From assembly GCF_001592225.1 (NCBI RefSeq), contig NZ_BCWN01000004.1:62001-126000 (forward strand): a DNA stretch of 64,000 nt, in the 5' to 3' direction. Below, one piece after another: positions 53,424 to 62,231 of the stretch (position 1 is its first letter; every line of letters starts with the position of its first letter). Source of the DNA: Castellaniella caeni NBRC 101664 (GTDB lineage: Bacteria > Pseudomonadota > Gammaproteobacteria > Burkholderiales > Burkholderiaceae_B). The notes under the pieces are model-generated. The model searched no databases and was not told the DNA's origin. It was given only the letters and a program-made list of their open reading frames with translations. Position numbers and translations under genes: made by a program.

Positions 53424-54323
53424 ATGATCGGTCTCAGCATCCGCCAACTGGAAGTCTTTCACGCCATCGCCACCACGGGCAGCGCCCGCAAGGCGGCCGA
53501 ACAGCTGCACCTGAGCCAGCCCGCCATCAGCATGGCGCTGAGCGAACTCGAGCGTCAGCTGGGCAGCCCCCTGTTCGACCGCGAACGAGGCCGCCTGCGC
53601 CTGAACGCGCGCGGGGCCGAGCAGCTGCCCCGCACCCGCGAAATCCTCGAACGCCTGCACGACATGCAGCAGCCGCACAGCGGCACACCGGAGTCCCTGA
53701 GCGGTGAGCTGCGCGTGGGCGCCAGCAATACCGTCGGCAATTACCTGGTCGGGGAACTGTTGGGGCCCATCGTGGCCCAACACCCCATGGTTGCCTTGCA
53801 TCTCACGGTGGACAACACCCGCAGCATCACCGAACGGCTGCTGGATCACAGCATCGACATCGCCTGCGTCGAGGGCCCGGTGCATCACACGCAGCTCGAC
53901 ACCATCGGCTGGCGCAGCGATGCGCTGGTGGTCTGCGCCGCCCCCTCGCACCCGCTGGCGCAGCGCCTGCGCCTGGCGCCCGACGACTTCGCCAACGCAC
54001 ACTGGATTTTGCGCGAACGCGGCTCGGCCACCCGCAGCCAGACCGAGCAGGCCCTGACCGCCCTGCCACCCGGCCACATCCTGCTGGAACTGGGCCAGAT
54101 CGAAGCAATCAAGCAGGCCGTGATCGCCGGCCTGGGCATCGCCTGCCTGCCCTATGCGGCCACCCTGGACGCGGTCGCCACCGGCCGCCTGCGCGTGCTG
54201 CGCACCCCTTTTCTCAAGCTGGATCGGCGCCTGTCCCTGGTGCTGCACCGCAGCCGCTATCGCGGTACGCTGATCGAAGCGTTTCTACACTCACTGGAGG
54301 TCGATTCTCATGCCCAAGACTGA
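53424..54323 (+). CDS. yeiE: LysR-family regulator, YeiE type
   Basis: Transcription regulator of 299 residues: N-terminal winged helix (SIRQLEVFHAIATTGSARKA with the recognition helix AEQLHLSQPAISMALSELER) and a C-terminal ligand-binding domain from about residue 90 (GELRVGASNTVGNYLVGELL). The opening and the SNTVGNYL segment resemble YeiE/CysB-like regulators. Divergent from yeiH. The last five codons overlap the patatin gene start. Confidence 0.85.
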   Translation: MIGLSIRQLEVFHAIATTGSARKAAEQLHLSQPAISMALSELERQLGSPLFDRERGRLRLNARGAEQLPRTREILERLHDMQQPHSGTPESLSGELRVGASNTVGNYLVGELLGPIVAQHPMVALHLTVDNTRSITERLLDHSIDIACVEGPVHHTQLDTIGWRSDALVVCAAPSHPLAQRLRLAPDDFANAHWILRERGSATRSQTEQALTALPPGHILLELGQIEAIKQAVIAGLGIACLPYAATLDAVATGRLRVLRTPFLKLDRRLSLVLHRSRYRGTLIEAFLHSLEVDSHAQD

Positions 54324-55494
54324 ACCCCGCGCACCCGCCGCCCACGAAGCCTACGACGTACGCGCCCTGGTGCTGCAAGGCGGCGGCGCCCTGGGCGCCT
54401 ATCAGGCGGGCGTCTACGAAGGCTTGAACGAGGCCGGCATCCTCCTCACCGAGCTGGCCGGCATCTCGATCGGCGCGCTCAACGTCGCCATCATCGCGGG
54501 CAACCCCATCGACAAGGGCGTCGAGCGCCTGCACCAGTTCTGGGATCTGATCTGCCAGCCCTACGTGGGGCCGGGCACCAACGCCTTGCTGGAACAAAGC
54601 CTGTTTCAGGTCAACGACATGGCGCGCCAGTTTCTCGGTGCCATGCACGCCGGCAGCGCCCTCTTCCTGGGTCAGAAAGGCTTCTTCCATCCGCGCTTCC
54701 CGCCCGCCACATTGTCAGCCACGCTCGACCCCACCTGCGTGGGCCACTATGACACCCGTCCATTGAAAGAAACCCTCGAAGCCCTGTGCGACTTCGACCG
54801 CATCAACGACGGCGGGGTGCACGTGTCCGTGGGCGCGGTCAACGTGCGCACGGGCAACTTCACGTATTTCGACAACCGCAAGATCCGCCTCGCGCCCGAA
54901 CACTTCATGGCATCGGGGGCACTGCCCCCCGCCTTTCCAGCCATCGAAATCGACGGCGAATACTACTGGGACGGCGGCCTGGTCTCGAACACGCCGCTGG
55001 CCAAGGTGCTGCAGCAGCGCCCCGAGCGCGACACGCTGGTGTTTCAGGTGGATCTCTGGTCAGCCCGTGGCCCGGCCCCGCGCAACATGAGCGAAATCGG
55101 CGACCGCGTGCAGGACATCCGCTATTCCAGCCGCACCCGCTTCGTCACCGAAGAAATGCGGGCGCACCGCAAGATGCAGCGCCTGCTGCGCGAAGTGCTG
55201 AATCAGGTGCCCCCCGAGGCCCGACAGGCCAATGCCGCCTGCCGCCAGGCCGAGGAGATCGCCTGCAGCGCCCGCAGCAACGTCATCCACCTGATCTACC
55301 GCGACAAGCCCTACGAACAACATTTCCGCGACTTCCAGTTTGGCCCGGCCACCATGCGTGAACACTGGGCCACCGGCCTGCAGGACATCCGCAACACCCT
55401 GGCGCACCCGCACTACCTGGCCGTGCCCGACAACAGCGCCGGCTTCATCACGCACGACGTGCACCGCGACGAGATCGAGAGCAGCATGGGCTGA
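54310..55494 (+). CDS. Patatin-like phospholipase
   Basis: Lipid acyl hydrolase with a Ser-Asp dyad. The oxyanion motif GGGALGAYQAG (24-34), nucleophile S53 in GISIGA and catalytic D221 in DGG are all present. The C-terminal about 100 residues form a DUF3734-type extension found in many bacterial patatins. No signal peptide, so it is probably cytoplasmic or peripheral; members near hydroxybutyrate genes act on polyhydroxyalkanoate, but no such genes are here. GGAGG lies nine bases before the ATG, and the gene overlaps yeiE by 14 bp. Confidence 0.88.
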   Translation: MPKTEPRAPAAHEAYDVRALVLQGGGALGAYQAGVYEGLNEAGILLTELAGISIGALNVAIIAGNPIDKGVERLHQFWDLICQPYVGPGTNALLEQSLFQVNDMARQFLGAMHAGSALFLGQKGFFHPRFPPATLSATLDPTCVGHYDTRPLKETLEALCDFDRINDGGVHVSVGAVNVRTGNFTYFDNRKIRLAPEHFMASGALPPAFPAIEIDGEYYWDGGLVSNTPLAKVLQQRPERDTLVFQVDLWSARGPAPRNMSEIGDRVQDIRYSSRTRFVTEEMRAHRKMQRLLREVLNQVPPEARQANAACRQAEEIACSARSNVIHLIYRDKPYEQHFRDFQFGPATMREHWATGLQDIRNTLAHPHYLAVPDNSAGFITHDVHRDEIESSMG

Positions 55495-55588
55495 ACGATC
55501 CGCCGCCCCGCCCGGTGAATACGGACGTCCGGACAGAAATCCAGTCCGACCGGACAGAGCCCTATGCCCAGACCCAGGCAGCGGGGCT

Positions 55589-56536
55589 CTACGCCGAAGC
55601 CTGAGCGGCGGGGCCTTTCTTGGCAGCGCCCGAGCGGCGTCCCAGCACCAGCGCGGCGGCGGCGACCAGAACCGTGCCCAGCACCTGCAAGGTGGTGATG
55701 GGCTCGCCCAGGAAAGCCCAGGCCAGGAACAGGATGGACACCGGCCCCAGCAGGCCCAGCTGCGCCGTGAGCGGCGCGCCAATGCGTGCAACCGACCACA
55801 TGATCATGAACGTGGGCAGCACGGTATTGAGTGTGGCGTGAATGAATGACAACCAATACACCGGAAAGGCCTGATCCAGGCCCGCCCAGCCCTTGACGGT
55901 GAAAAAGTGCGCCATGGTCACCACGGTGGACACGGTCATGGCGTAGGCCGTCAAGCGGGTGGCCGTGACCCGTTCGATCAGCTCGCCCGAGCCGATCAGG
56001 TACATGGCATACGAAAACGCCGCCCCCAGCACACAGGCCGAACCGAGGATGACGTGTTCACCCGCCACGGAAAGGTCATCCCAGAACACCAGCGCCACCC
56101 CGCCATAGGCGAGCGCCATGGCCAGCCACTGGCGCGAGGAAATGGGCTTTTTGAGAAACCAGGCCGATATCAGCAGCACGAAGGTGGGCGCCAGGAACAG
56201 GATCAGACGTTCGAGCCCCGCCGAGATGTATTGCAGGCCGAGAAAGTCGAGAAAACTGGACAGGTAATAACCAATGAAGCCCAGCAGGCAGATGCGCAGA
56301 CTGTCGCGCCAGCCCAGGCGCGCGATCAGGCCCTGGCGCGCGCGGCGAGCCTGAAACCAGGCGATGACGGCAAAAAAGGGAAACGCCAGCAACATGCGAA
56401 AGCCGATCACGTCCAGCGCATCGACCCCGTGCAGATACAGCAACTTGGCGACGATGGCCTTGGCCGAGAACAGCACGGCCCCCAGCCCGGCCAGCACAAA
56501 GCCCGTCCAGAACAGCCGACGAGAAATTTCCGCCAT
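55589..56536 (-). CDS. EamA/DMT-family transporter
   Basis: Membrane protein of 315 residues with ten predicted helices in two EamA repeats (about 15-150 and 165-295). DMT family members export amino acids, metabolites or drugs; the substrate cannot be told. The start codon lies 2 bp from a repeated operator-like sequence shared with the adjacent efflux operon, so it may be under the same MarR regulator. Convergent with the patatin gene. Confidence 0.85.
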   Translation of the reverse strand: MAEISRRLFWTGFVLAGLGAVLFSAKAIVAKLLYLHGVDALDVIGFRMLLAFPFFAVIAWFQARRARQGLIARLGWRDSLRICLLGFIGYYLSSFLDFLGLQYISAGLERLILFLAPTFVLLISAWFLKKPISSRQWLAMALAYGGVALVFWDDLSVAGEHVILGSACVLGAAFSYAMYLIGSGELIERVTATRLTAYAMTVSTVVTMAHFFTVKGWAGLDQAFPVYWLSFIHATLNTVLPTFMIMWSVARIGAPLTAQLGLLGPVSILFLAWAFLGEPITTLQVLGTVLVAAAALVLGRRSGAAKKGPAAQASA

Positions 56537-56537
56537 G

Positions 56538-56559
56538 TATTTGCCTAGTCAGATACCGA
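56538..56559. promoter_or_regulatory. MarR operator copy 1 (eamA-marR gap)
   Basis: Contains TTGCCTAGTCAGATAC at 56541-56556; over 22 bases it matches the copy before the efflux operon at 20 positions. It lies just ahead of the EamA start on one side and covers a possible -35 (TTGCCT) of marR on the other; TAAAAT at 56565-56570 would be the -10. Confidence 0.65.
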
Positions 56560-56576
56560 TGGCGTAAAATTTTATC

Positions 56577-57119
56577 ATGCAAGCCCCAGCCACCTCATCC
56601 GTTCCACCCCGTCCCGACACCCCCTCGTCCTGCTGCTTCTACAGCGACCTGAGCAGCTGTCTCAACGCAGACCGCAACGTCGGCCAGCTCGTCAGGCATC
56701 TGCACACCCTGCTGCACCGGGTGATCGACCTGCACACCATCCCGCTGGGGCTCACGGCCAATCAGTGGCGCCCCCTGCTGTTCATCCAGTACAAGGGCAT
56801 CGACACCCCCGCCGAACTGGCGCGCGCCATGGCCGTCGATACCGGCGCCATCACGCGCATGCTCGACCGCCTGGAGGCCAAGGGCTTTCTGCGCCGGGCG
56901 CGCATCCCCGAAGACCGGCGCGTGGTCAAAGTGGTGCTCACAGACGCCGGGCTCGCCACCACCCAGCAGATTCTGCCCATCATCGCCAACGTTCTCAATC
57001 TGCACCTGGACGGCTTCTCCGAAGACGAAATCCGCATGCTGCTGGCCCTGCTCAAGCGCATGATCGGCAACGGCGAACACTACCTGCGGCAGAGCTGCCA
57101 GGCGGTGCCCCATGACTGA
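56577..57119 (+). CDS. MarR-family regulator of the efflux operon
   Basis: Winged-helix regulator of 180 residues. The first about 45 residues are an extension with Cys19, Cys20 and Cys28; the DNA-binding part includes DTGAITRMLDRLEAKGFLRR and the wing IPEDRRVVKVVLTDAG. The ATG has no ribosome site, and a TAAAAT lies 7 bases upstream, so the mRNA may be leaderless. Lies ahead of the emrCAB-type operon and next to a repeated operator, so it probably represses it and itself. Confidence 0.88.
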   Translation: MQAPATSSVPPRPDTPSSCCFYSDLSSCLNADRNVGQLVRHLHTLLHRVIDLHTIPLGLTANQWRPLLFIQYKGIDTPAELARAMAVDTGAITRMLDRLEAKGFLRRARIPEDRRVVKVVLTDAGLATTQQILPIIANVLNLHLDGFSEDEIRMLLALLKRMIGNGEHYLRQSCQAVPHD

Positions 57120-57184
57120 GGCGACACGCACCGCGGGCATCCGGACGCGATCCACGCACATCGCTTGATCTCTAACGATCGTTT

Positions 57185-57208
57185 TATAATTGCCTAGTCA
57201 GATACAGA
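57185..57208 (+). promoter_or_regulatory. Efflux operon -10 element and MarR operator copy 2
   Basis: A consensus TATAAT (57185-57190) runs directly into TTGCCTAGTCAGATAC (57190-57205), the second copy of the repeated sequence. Binding there would block RNA polymerase. A perfect palindrome AACGATCGTT lies just upstream at 57174-57183; no good -35 is seen at 17 bp. Confidence 0.65.
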
Positions 57209-57239
57209 CTCAATCAACTATTTTCAGCTTCCTGTCAGC

Positions 57240-58682
57240 ATGAAACCACTCATCCCTCTGGCATTGGTTCTTTCCCTGTCGGCCTGCGCCCCCATCCGGC
57301 CAGGCGCCCCCGCCACTCAGCCCCTCACCGGCGCGCAGCTGAACCTGGACACCCACCAGGCCATCCGCTGGCCCCAGGCGAACTGGTGGGCGCGCTATCA
57401 AGACCCGCAGCTGGACAGCCTCATCGAACAGGCGCTGCGGGCCAACCCCTCGCTGGACGCCGCCGCCGCGCGCGTGCGCATGGCCCGCGCGGCCCTGCAG
57501 GGCGCGCGCGCCGTGCAATGGCCACAGGTGAACGCCAACTACCATCTGACCCGCGAACGCCTCACCGAAACCTACATCTACCCGCCCCCCCTGGGCGGCT
57601 CGTACCAGACCGACACCGGGCTGGGCGTGCAGCTGGACTTCAACCTCGATCTCTGGGGCAAGAACCGCGCCCTGGCGCAGGCCGCCCGACAGCGCGCCGC
57701 TGCGGCCGACGCGGCGCAACAGCAGGCCCGCACCTTGCTGGTCTCCGCCGTGGCGCAGGCCTACTTCCAGCTGCAGGACGCACAGGCGCAGGTCTCGGCC
57801 ATCGGCGCCATCGTCGGCAAGCTGCAAGAAGCGCTGAACATCACCCGCGACCGCTACAAGAACGGCCTGGGCATCCAGGTGGACGTCGATCAGGCCGACT
57901 CGGCCGTCTCTTCCGCCCAGGTGCAGCTGAGCCAGGCGCACAACAACGTCCAACTGCTGCAGCACCAGCTGGCCGCCCTGCTGGGCAAGGCCCCCGAGCA
58001 ACTGCCCGCGCCGCAGCCGCGCGCCGGACAGGCGCTGCCGGTCGGCGTGCCCGAGCACATGCCCATGGCCTTGCTGGGGCGCCGCGCCGACATCACGGCG
58101 GCCCGCCTGCAGGCCCAGGCCGCCGGGGCCGAAGTCTCGGCCGCCAAGGCTGATTTCCTGCCCAACATCGACCTCTCGGCCACCTTCGGCTATCTCTCGC
58201 TGGGCATGGATCAGCTGGTGCGCGGCAGCAGCGAAAACTACGGTGCGGGCCCCGTCATCACGCTGCCCATCTTCCACGCCGGGGCGCTGAACGCCCAGCT
58301 CGAGGGCCGCCGCGCGGCACGCGACGAAGCCATCGCGCAGTACAACCAGACCGTGCTCGGGGCGATTCGCGAGGTGGCCGATGCGAGCGCTTCGATCCGC
58401 TCGCTGCACGAACAGATCCGCCACCAGGAAGCCAGCCTCAAGGCCATCACCTCGGCCTACGACGTGGCCCTCGACCGCTACAAGGCGGGCCTGGGCAACT
58501 TCGTGCAGGTGCTGCTGGCGCAAAGCGAAGCCCTCAAACAGACCGTACAAACCACCGACCTGCACGCACGCGCCTACATCCTGGACGTGCAGCTGGCCAC
58601 CGCCCTGGGCGGCGGCTACGCCGAGCCGGATGCCGTCCAGGACGCCTCGGCAAGCCAATCCACTTCAACTTCCAACAAATAA
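57240..58682 (+). CDS. Outer-membrane efflux lipoprotein (NodT/OprM family)
   Basis: Outer-membrane channel of a tripartite efflux pump. The 480-residue product has a signal peptide with lipobox LSLSAC (Cys at about 17) and two outer membrane efflux protein repeats with long coiled-coil helices (about 60-260 and 270-460). The NodT-type motif NWWARYQDPQLDSLIEQALR lies near the N-terminus. Gene order channel-fusion protein-MFS pump is typical of EmrCAB-like systems in betaproteobacteria. Confidence 0.92.
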   Translation: MKPLIPLALVLSLSACAPIRPGAPATQPLTGAQLNLDTHQAIRWPQANWWARYQDPQLDSLIEQALRANPSLDAAAARVRMARAALQGARAVQWPQVNANYHLTRERLTETYIYPPPLGGSYQTDTGLGVQLDFNLDLWGKNRALAQAARQRAAAADAAQQQARTLLVSAVAQAYFQLQDAQAQVSAIGAIVGKLQEALNITRDRYKNGLGIQVDVDQADSAVSSAQVQLSQAHNNVQLLQHQLAALLGKAPEQLPAPQPRAGQALPVGVPEHMPMALLGRRADITAARLQAQAAGAEVSAAKADFLPNIDLSATFGYLSLGMDQLVRGSSENYGAGPVITLPIFHAGALNAQLEGRRAARDEAIAQYNQTVLGAIREVADASASIRSLHEQIRHQEASLKAITSAYDVALDRYKAGLGNFVQVLLAQSEALKQTVQTTDLHARAYILDVQLATALGGGYAEPDAVQDASASQSTSTSNK

Positions 58683-58698
58683 ATAAGCCCACCGCATC

Positions 58699-59901
58699 AT
58701 GACCGCAACCAGTTCTTCTTCCAAGCCCGCTCGCAAACGCCTGCTCTTGATTGCGACCGGCATCTTCATTCTGATCGCCCTGGCCTACGGCGCCTGGTGG
58801 CTCATCTTCGCCTCACACTACGAGTCCACCGACGACGCCTACGTACACGGCAACCTGGTCTCCGTCAGCGCGCAGATCCCCGGCACGGTCGTCACCATCG
58901 GGGCGGACGACACGCAGACCATCCAGCAAGGCAGCCACCTGGTCACCCTGGACGGCAGCGACACGCGCATCGCGCTGGCGCAGGCACAGGCCGCGCTGGC
59001 GCAAACGGTGCGCCACACGCAAACCCTGTTCGTGCAAAACGACGCCCTGGCCGCCGACGTGGCCGTGGGCCAGGCCAATGTCGAACAGGCCGACACCCAG
59101 CTGCACAAGGCGCAAAACGACCTGCAGCGGCGCAACGCCCTGCGCGGCTCGGGCGGCGTGAGCGGCGAAGAACTGCTGCATGCCCAGGTGGCCGTGAAAT
59201 CCGCCCAGGCCAGCCTGGCCCAGGCACGCGCGGGCCTGGCAGCCGCCAAGGCCAAGCTGGAAACCAACCAGGCCCTGACCCAGGGCAGTACCGTGGCGAG
59301 CCACCCCGACGTGCTGCAGGCCGCCGACCATGTGCGCCAGGCCTGGCTGGCCCAGGAACGCACCCAGGTGCTCGCGCCCGTGGCCGGCATGGTCGCCCAG
59401 CGCTCCGTGCAACTGGGCCAGCGCATCCAGCCGGGCACCCCGCTCATGACCATCGTGCCGCTCAATTCGCTGTGGGTGGAAGCCAACTTCAAGGAAAACC
59501 AGCTGCATGACATGAAACCGGGACAGAAAGTCACCCTGGTGTCCGACCTCTACGGCAGCAGCGTCATCTACCACGGCACCGTGATCGGCGTGTCGGCCGG
59601 CAGCGGCAGCGCCTTTGCCCTGCTGCCCGCGCAAAACGCCAGCGGCAACTGGATCAAGGTGATCCAACGCGTGCCGGTGCGCATCGCGCTCGATGCCAAA
59701 GAACTGCAGGCGCACCCCTTGCGCGTCGGGCTTTCGATGACGGTGGACGTCGATCTGTCCACCACGCCCGCGCAAGGCGCCCCGACCGCCAGCGCCGTCC
59801 AGGCCGCCGAGCCCGTGCTCAGCACGCCGGTGTACGACCACAATCCGGCTGAAGTCGATCAGCTCATCAACCGCATCATTCAGGAAAACCTGGCCTCATG
59901 A
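58699..59901 (+). CDS. EmrA-type membrane fusion protein
   Basis: HlyD-family adaptor that bridges the inner-membrane pump and the outer-membrane channel. It has 400 residues, one membrane helix at about 15-36, the lipoyl-like half motif around VYVHGNL-like YVHGNLVSVSAQIPGTVVTI, a long alpha-helical hairpin (about 95-200), and the returning barrel (APVAGMVAQRSVQLGQRIQP). 16 bp after the channel gene; its last codons overlap the MFS gene. Confidence 0.92.
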   Translation: MTATSSSSKPARKRLLLIATGIFILIALAYGAWWLIFASHYESTDDAYVHGNLVSVSAQIPGTVVTIGADDTQTIQQGSHLVTLDGSDTRIALAQAQAALAQTVRHTQTLFVQNDALAADVAVGQANVEQADTQLHKAQNDLQRRNALRGSGGVSGEELLHAQVAVKSAQASLAQARAGLAAAKAKLETNQALTQGSTVASHPDVLQAADHVRQAWLAQERTQVLAPVAGMVAQRSVQLGQRIQPGTPLMTIVPLNSLWVEANFKENQLHDMKPGQKVTLVSDLYGSSVIYHGTVIGVSAGSGSAFALLPAQNASGNWIKVIQRVPVRIALDAKELQAHPLRVGLSMTVDVDLSTTPAQGAPTASAVQAAEPVLSTPVYDHNPAEVDQLINRIIQENLAS

Positions 59902-61505
59902 GCACCGCCACCCTGACGGACGAAGCCGCGCGCCCCGCAGCTCCGCCCCCGGCGCCGCCAGAAGCGGGCCACCCGCCGCTCGAAGGCGCGGCGCGCGCCT
60001 TCGGCACGATCGCGCTGTCCGCCGCCGTCTTCATGAACGTGCTGGACTCCTCGATCGCCAACGTCTCCATTCCGACGATCGCCGGCGACCTGGGCGTGAG
60101 CACCACCCAGGGCACCTGGGTGATCACCTCATTTGCCGTGGCCAACGCCATCACCGTGCCGCTTACGGGGTGGCTGACCCAGCGTTTCGGCCAGGTGCGC
60201 CTGTTCGTGCTGGCGACGTTGCTGTTCGTGCTGACGTCCTGGCTGTGCGGCTTTGCCTGGTCGTTCGAATCGCTGGTGTTTTTCCGCGTGCTGCAAGGGG
60301 CCGTCGCCGGGCCGATGATCCCCCTGTCGCAGTCGCTGATGCTGGCGAGCTACCCCAGGGCCAAGGCCGGCATGGCACTGGCCCTGTGGTCGATGACCAT
60401 TCTCGTCGGCCCCATCGCCGGGCCGCTGCTGGGCGGCTGGATATCCGACAACTACGCCTGGTCGTGGATTTTCTACATCAACGTGCCCATCGGGCTGCTG
60501 GCGGCCTGGGGCTCGTGGCAGGTGTACAGGGCGCGCGAATCCAAGCGCATCCACCTGCCCATCGACCGCATGGGGCTGTTCCTGCTGGTCGTCTGGGTAG
60601 GCGCCCTGCAGGTCATGCTCGACAAGGGCAAGGATCTCGACTGGTTCGCCAGCCCCCTCATCTGCATCCTGGCCGTGGTGTCGGTGATCACGCTGGTGTA
60701 TTTCATTATCTGGGAACTGACCGCCGCGCACCCCGTCGTCGATCTGTCGCTCTTCAAAGAGCGCAATTTCACCTCGGGCACGGTGGCGCTGTCGATCGCC
60801 TATGGCCTGTTCTTCGGCACCGTGGTGCTGTTGCCCCTGTGGCTGCAGAACACCATGGGCTACACGGCCACCTGGGCCGGCGTGGCGGCGGCGCCGGTGG
60901 GCATCCTGGCCATCATCATGTCGCCCATCGCTGGCAAGCTGCTGGCGCGCCACGACCCGCGCATCATCGCCACGTTTGCCTTTCTAGTGTTCTCGCTCAT
61001 CAGCTGGATGCGGGCGCAGTACAACACCGACGTCGATCTGTTCGGCGTGATGCTGCCCACCTTCATCCAGGGGGCGGCCATGGCGACGTTCTTCATCCCG
61101 CTGACGATGATCTCGCTGGCTGGCCTGCGGCCCGACCGCATCCCGGCCGCCGCCGGGCTGACCAACTTCGTGCGCCTGGTGTGCGGGGCCTTCGGCACCT
61201 CGATCACCACCACGGTCTGGGACGACCGGGCCATCCTGCACCACGCGCGCCTGACCGAAGTGGCCCGCCCCGGCGAGCCGGCGTTCGACCACGTCATGAG
61301 CGGCCTGCAGAACCTGGGGATCGACCCGCTGCATGGCGCCGCCATGCTGGATCGGGTCATCAACCAGCAGGCCTACACGATGTCCGCCACAGACTTCTTC
61401 TGGGCCTCGGCGATCATCTTCCTGGCGCTGATCGGCTTCATCTGGCTGGCCCGCCCGAAAACGGCCAACCACGGTGGCGGCGCCGCGGCGGCGGCAGCGC
61501 ACTAA
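59898..61505 (+). CDS. EmrB/QacA-type MFS drug exporter (DHA2 family)
   Basis: Proton-driven efflux pump of 535 residues with 14 predicted helices. The DHA2 motifs are present: VFMNVLDSSIANVSIPTIAG near helix 1, WVITSFAVANAITVPLTGWL, and GPIAGPLLGGWI in helix 5 (motif C). Start codon overlaps the previous stop (ATGA), so the three pump genes are one operon. Likely exports hydrophobic drugs or acids; the substrate is unknown. Confidence 0.93.
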   Translation: MSTATLTDEAARPAAPPPAPPEAGHPPLEGAARAFGTIALSAAVFMNVLDSSIANVSIPTIAGDLGVSTTQGTWVITSFAVANAITVPLTGWLTQRFGQVRLFVLATLLFVLTSWLCGFAWSFESLVFFRVLQGAVAGPMIPLSQSLMLASYPRAKAGMALALWSMTILVGPIAGPLLGGWISDNYAWSWIFYINVPIGLLAAWGSWQVYRARESKRIHLPIDRMGLFLLVVWVGALQVMLDKGKDLDWFASPLICILAVVSVITLVYFIIWELTAAHPVVDLSLFKERNFTSGTVALSIAYGLFFGTVVLLPLWLQNTMGYTATWAGVAAAPVGILAIIMSPIAGKLLARHDPRIIATFAFLVFSLISWMRAQYNTDVDLFGVMLPTFIQGAAMATFFIPLTMISLAGLRPDRIPAAAGLTNFVRLVCGAFGTSITTTVWDDRAILHHARLTEVARPGEPAFDHVMSGLQNLGIDPLHGAAMLDRVINQQAYTMSATDFFWASAIIFLALIGFIWLARPKTANHGGGAAAAAAH

Positions 61506-61614
61506 GCAGCACCCTGCTGGCGGCATCTGAACCAACCGGAGCGGCGCCGCCAGCGCACCAGAGGCCACAGCAGGCGAGAAAATTTGGCCCGCTGCCAAAA
61601 GTTTTGCTGGCCAC

Positions 61615-61644
61615 TTGCACACGGTAAAAAAATCGTGCTATAGT
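61615..61644 (+). promoter_or_regulatory. Sigma-70 promoter of tRNA-Asn
   Basis: TTGCAC (61615-61620) and TATAGT (61639-61644) are spaced 18 bp, which would start transcription about 10 bases before the tRNA. Confidence 0.7.
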
Positions 61645-61660
61645 TCTGCTTCTTCGCAAT

Positions 61661-61736
61661 TCCCCGATAGCTCAGTCGGTAGAGCGACGGACTGTTAATC
61701 CGCAGGTCCCAGGTTCGAGCCCTGGTCGGGGAGCCA
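61661..61736 (+). tRNA. tRNA-Asn (GUU anticodon)
   Basis: A 76-base cloverleaf with acceptor stem TCCCCGA/TCGGGGA, D-loop AGCTCAGTCGGTAGAGC, anticodon GTT in the loop CTGTTAA, T-arm GGTTCGAGCC and an encoded CCA end. All stems pair. Confidence 0.97.
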
Positions 61737-61763
61737 AGAAACTTCAGCAGCACCAAGCAATTG

Positions 61764-61790
61764 ACGCTACCCTTACCGGTAGCGTTTTTT
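61764..61790 (+). terminator. Intrinsic terminator after tRNA-Asn
   Basis: Stem ACGCTACC/GGTAGCGT with a 6-nt loop followed by a run of T. It lies 28 bases after the tRNA and 28 bases before the hepT-like gene. Confidence 0.85.
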
Positions 61791-61817
61791 GTTTCTTCAG
61801 CTACAGGGTAGAAGCAC

Positions 61818-62231
61818 ATGGCAGCACTATCACTAGACCTGACTTCGCTCGATAAGGCGCTGCAAAGGCTGGCGGAAGGCATTGCCCGCTACGAACAAGA
61901 CACCAGCGACGGCCAAATCCGCGATGGCCTGATTCAGCGCTTTGAATTCAGCTACGAAATCAGCCACAAGATGCTCAAGCGCTACCTGGAAATGAGCTCG
62001 GCAAGCCCCTCCGTGTTTGACGGCATGGCATTCCAGGACCTGATTCGCACCGGCAACGAACAGGGGCTGCTGCTGGGTGACTGGCCCCGCTGGCGCACTT
62101 ACCGCGAGATGCGCGGAAAAACCAGTCATACCTACGACGAAAAAATCGCGCTCGAAGTCGTGCAACATATCCCCGCGTTCCTGCGGGAAGCACGCTACCT
62201 GCGAGACCAGCTCAAAGCCAGGCAGGCATGA
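61818..62231 (+). CDS. hepT: HEPN-type toxin, HepT-like (HI0074 family)
   Basis: A 137-residue helical protein of the nucleotidyltransferase-substrate-binding (HI0074/HEPN) family. It has the RX4HXY motif at R99-H104-Y106 (RGKTSHTY), the RNase active site of HepT toxins, where the tyrosine is AMP-modified by the partner enzyme in characterised type VII systems. The downstream MNT gene overlaps its stop (ATGA). Toxin activity is inferred from motif and pairing; not every HI0074 pair has been shown to be a toxin-antitoxin system. Confidence 0.82.
   Translation: MAALSLDLTSLDKALQRLAEGIARYEQDTSDGQIRDGLIQRFEFSYEISHKMLKRYLEMSSASPSVFDGMAFQDLIRTGNEQGLLLGDWPRWRTYREMRGKTSHTYDEKIALEVVQHIPAFLREARYLRDQLKARQA

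Noticed and set aside
55530-55548. Hairpin CGGAC-N9-GTCCG between the patatin and eamA genes
   Set aside because: Short stem, no T-run on either side; several CGGAC copies around it make chance pairing likely.
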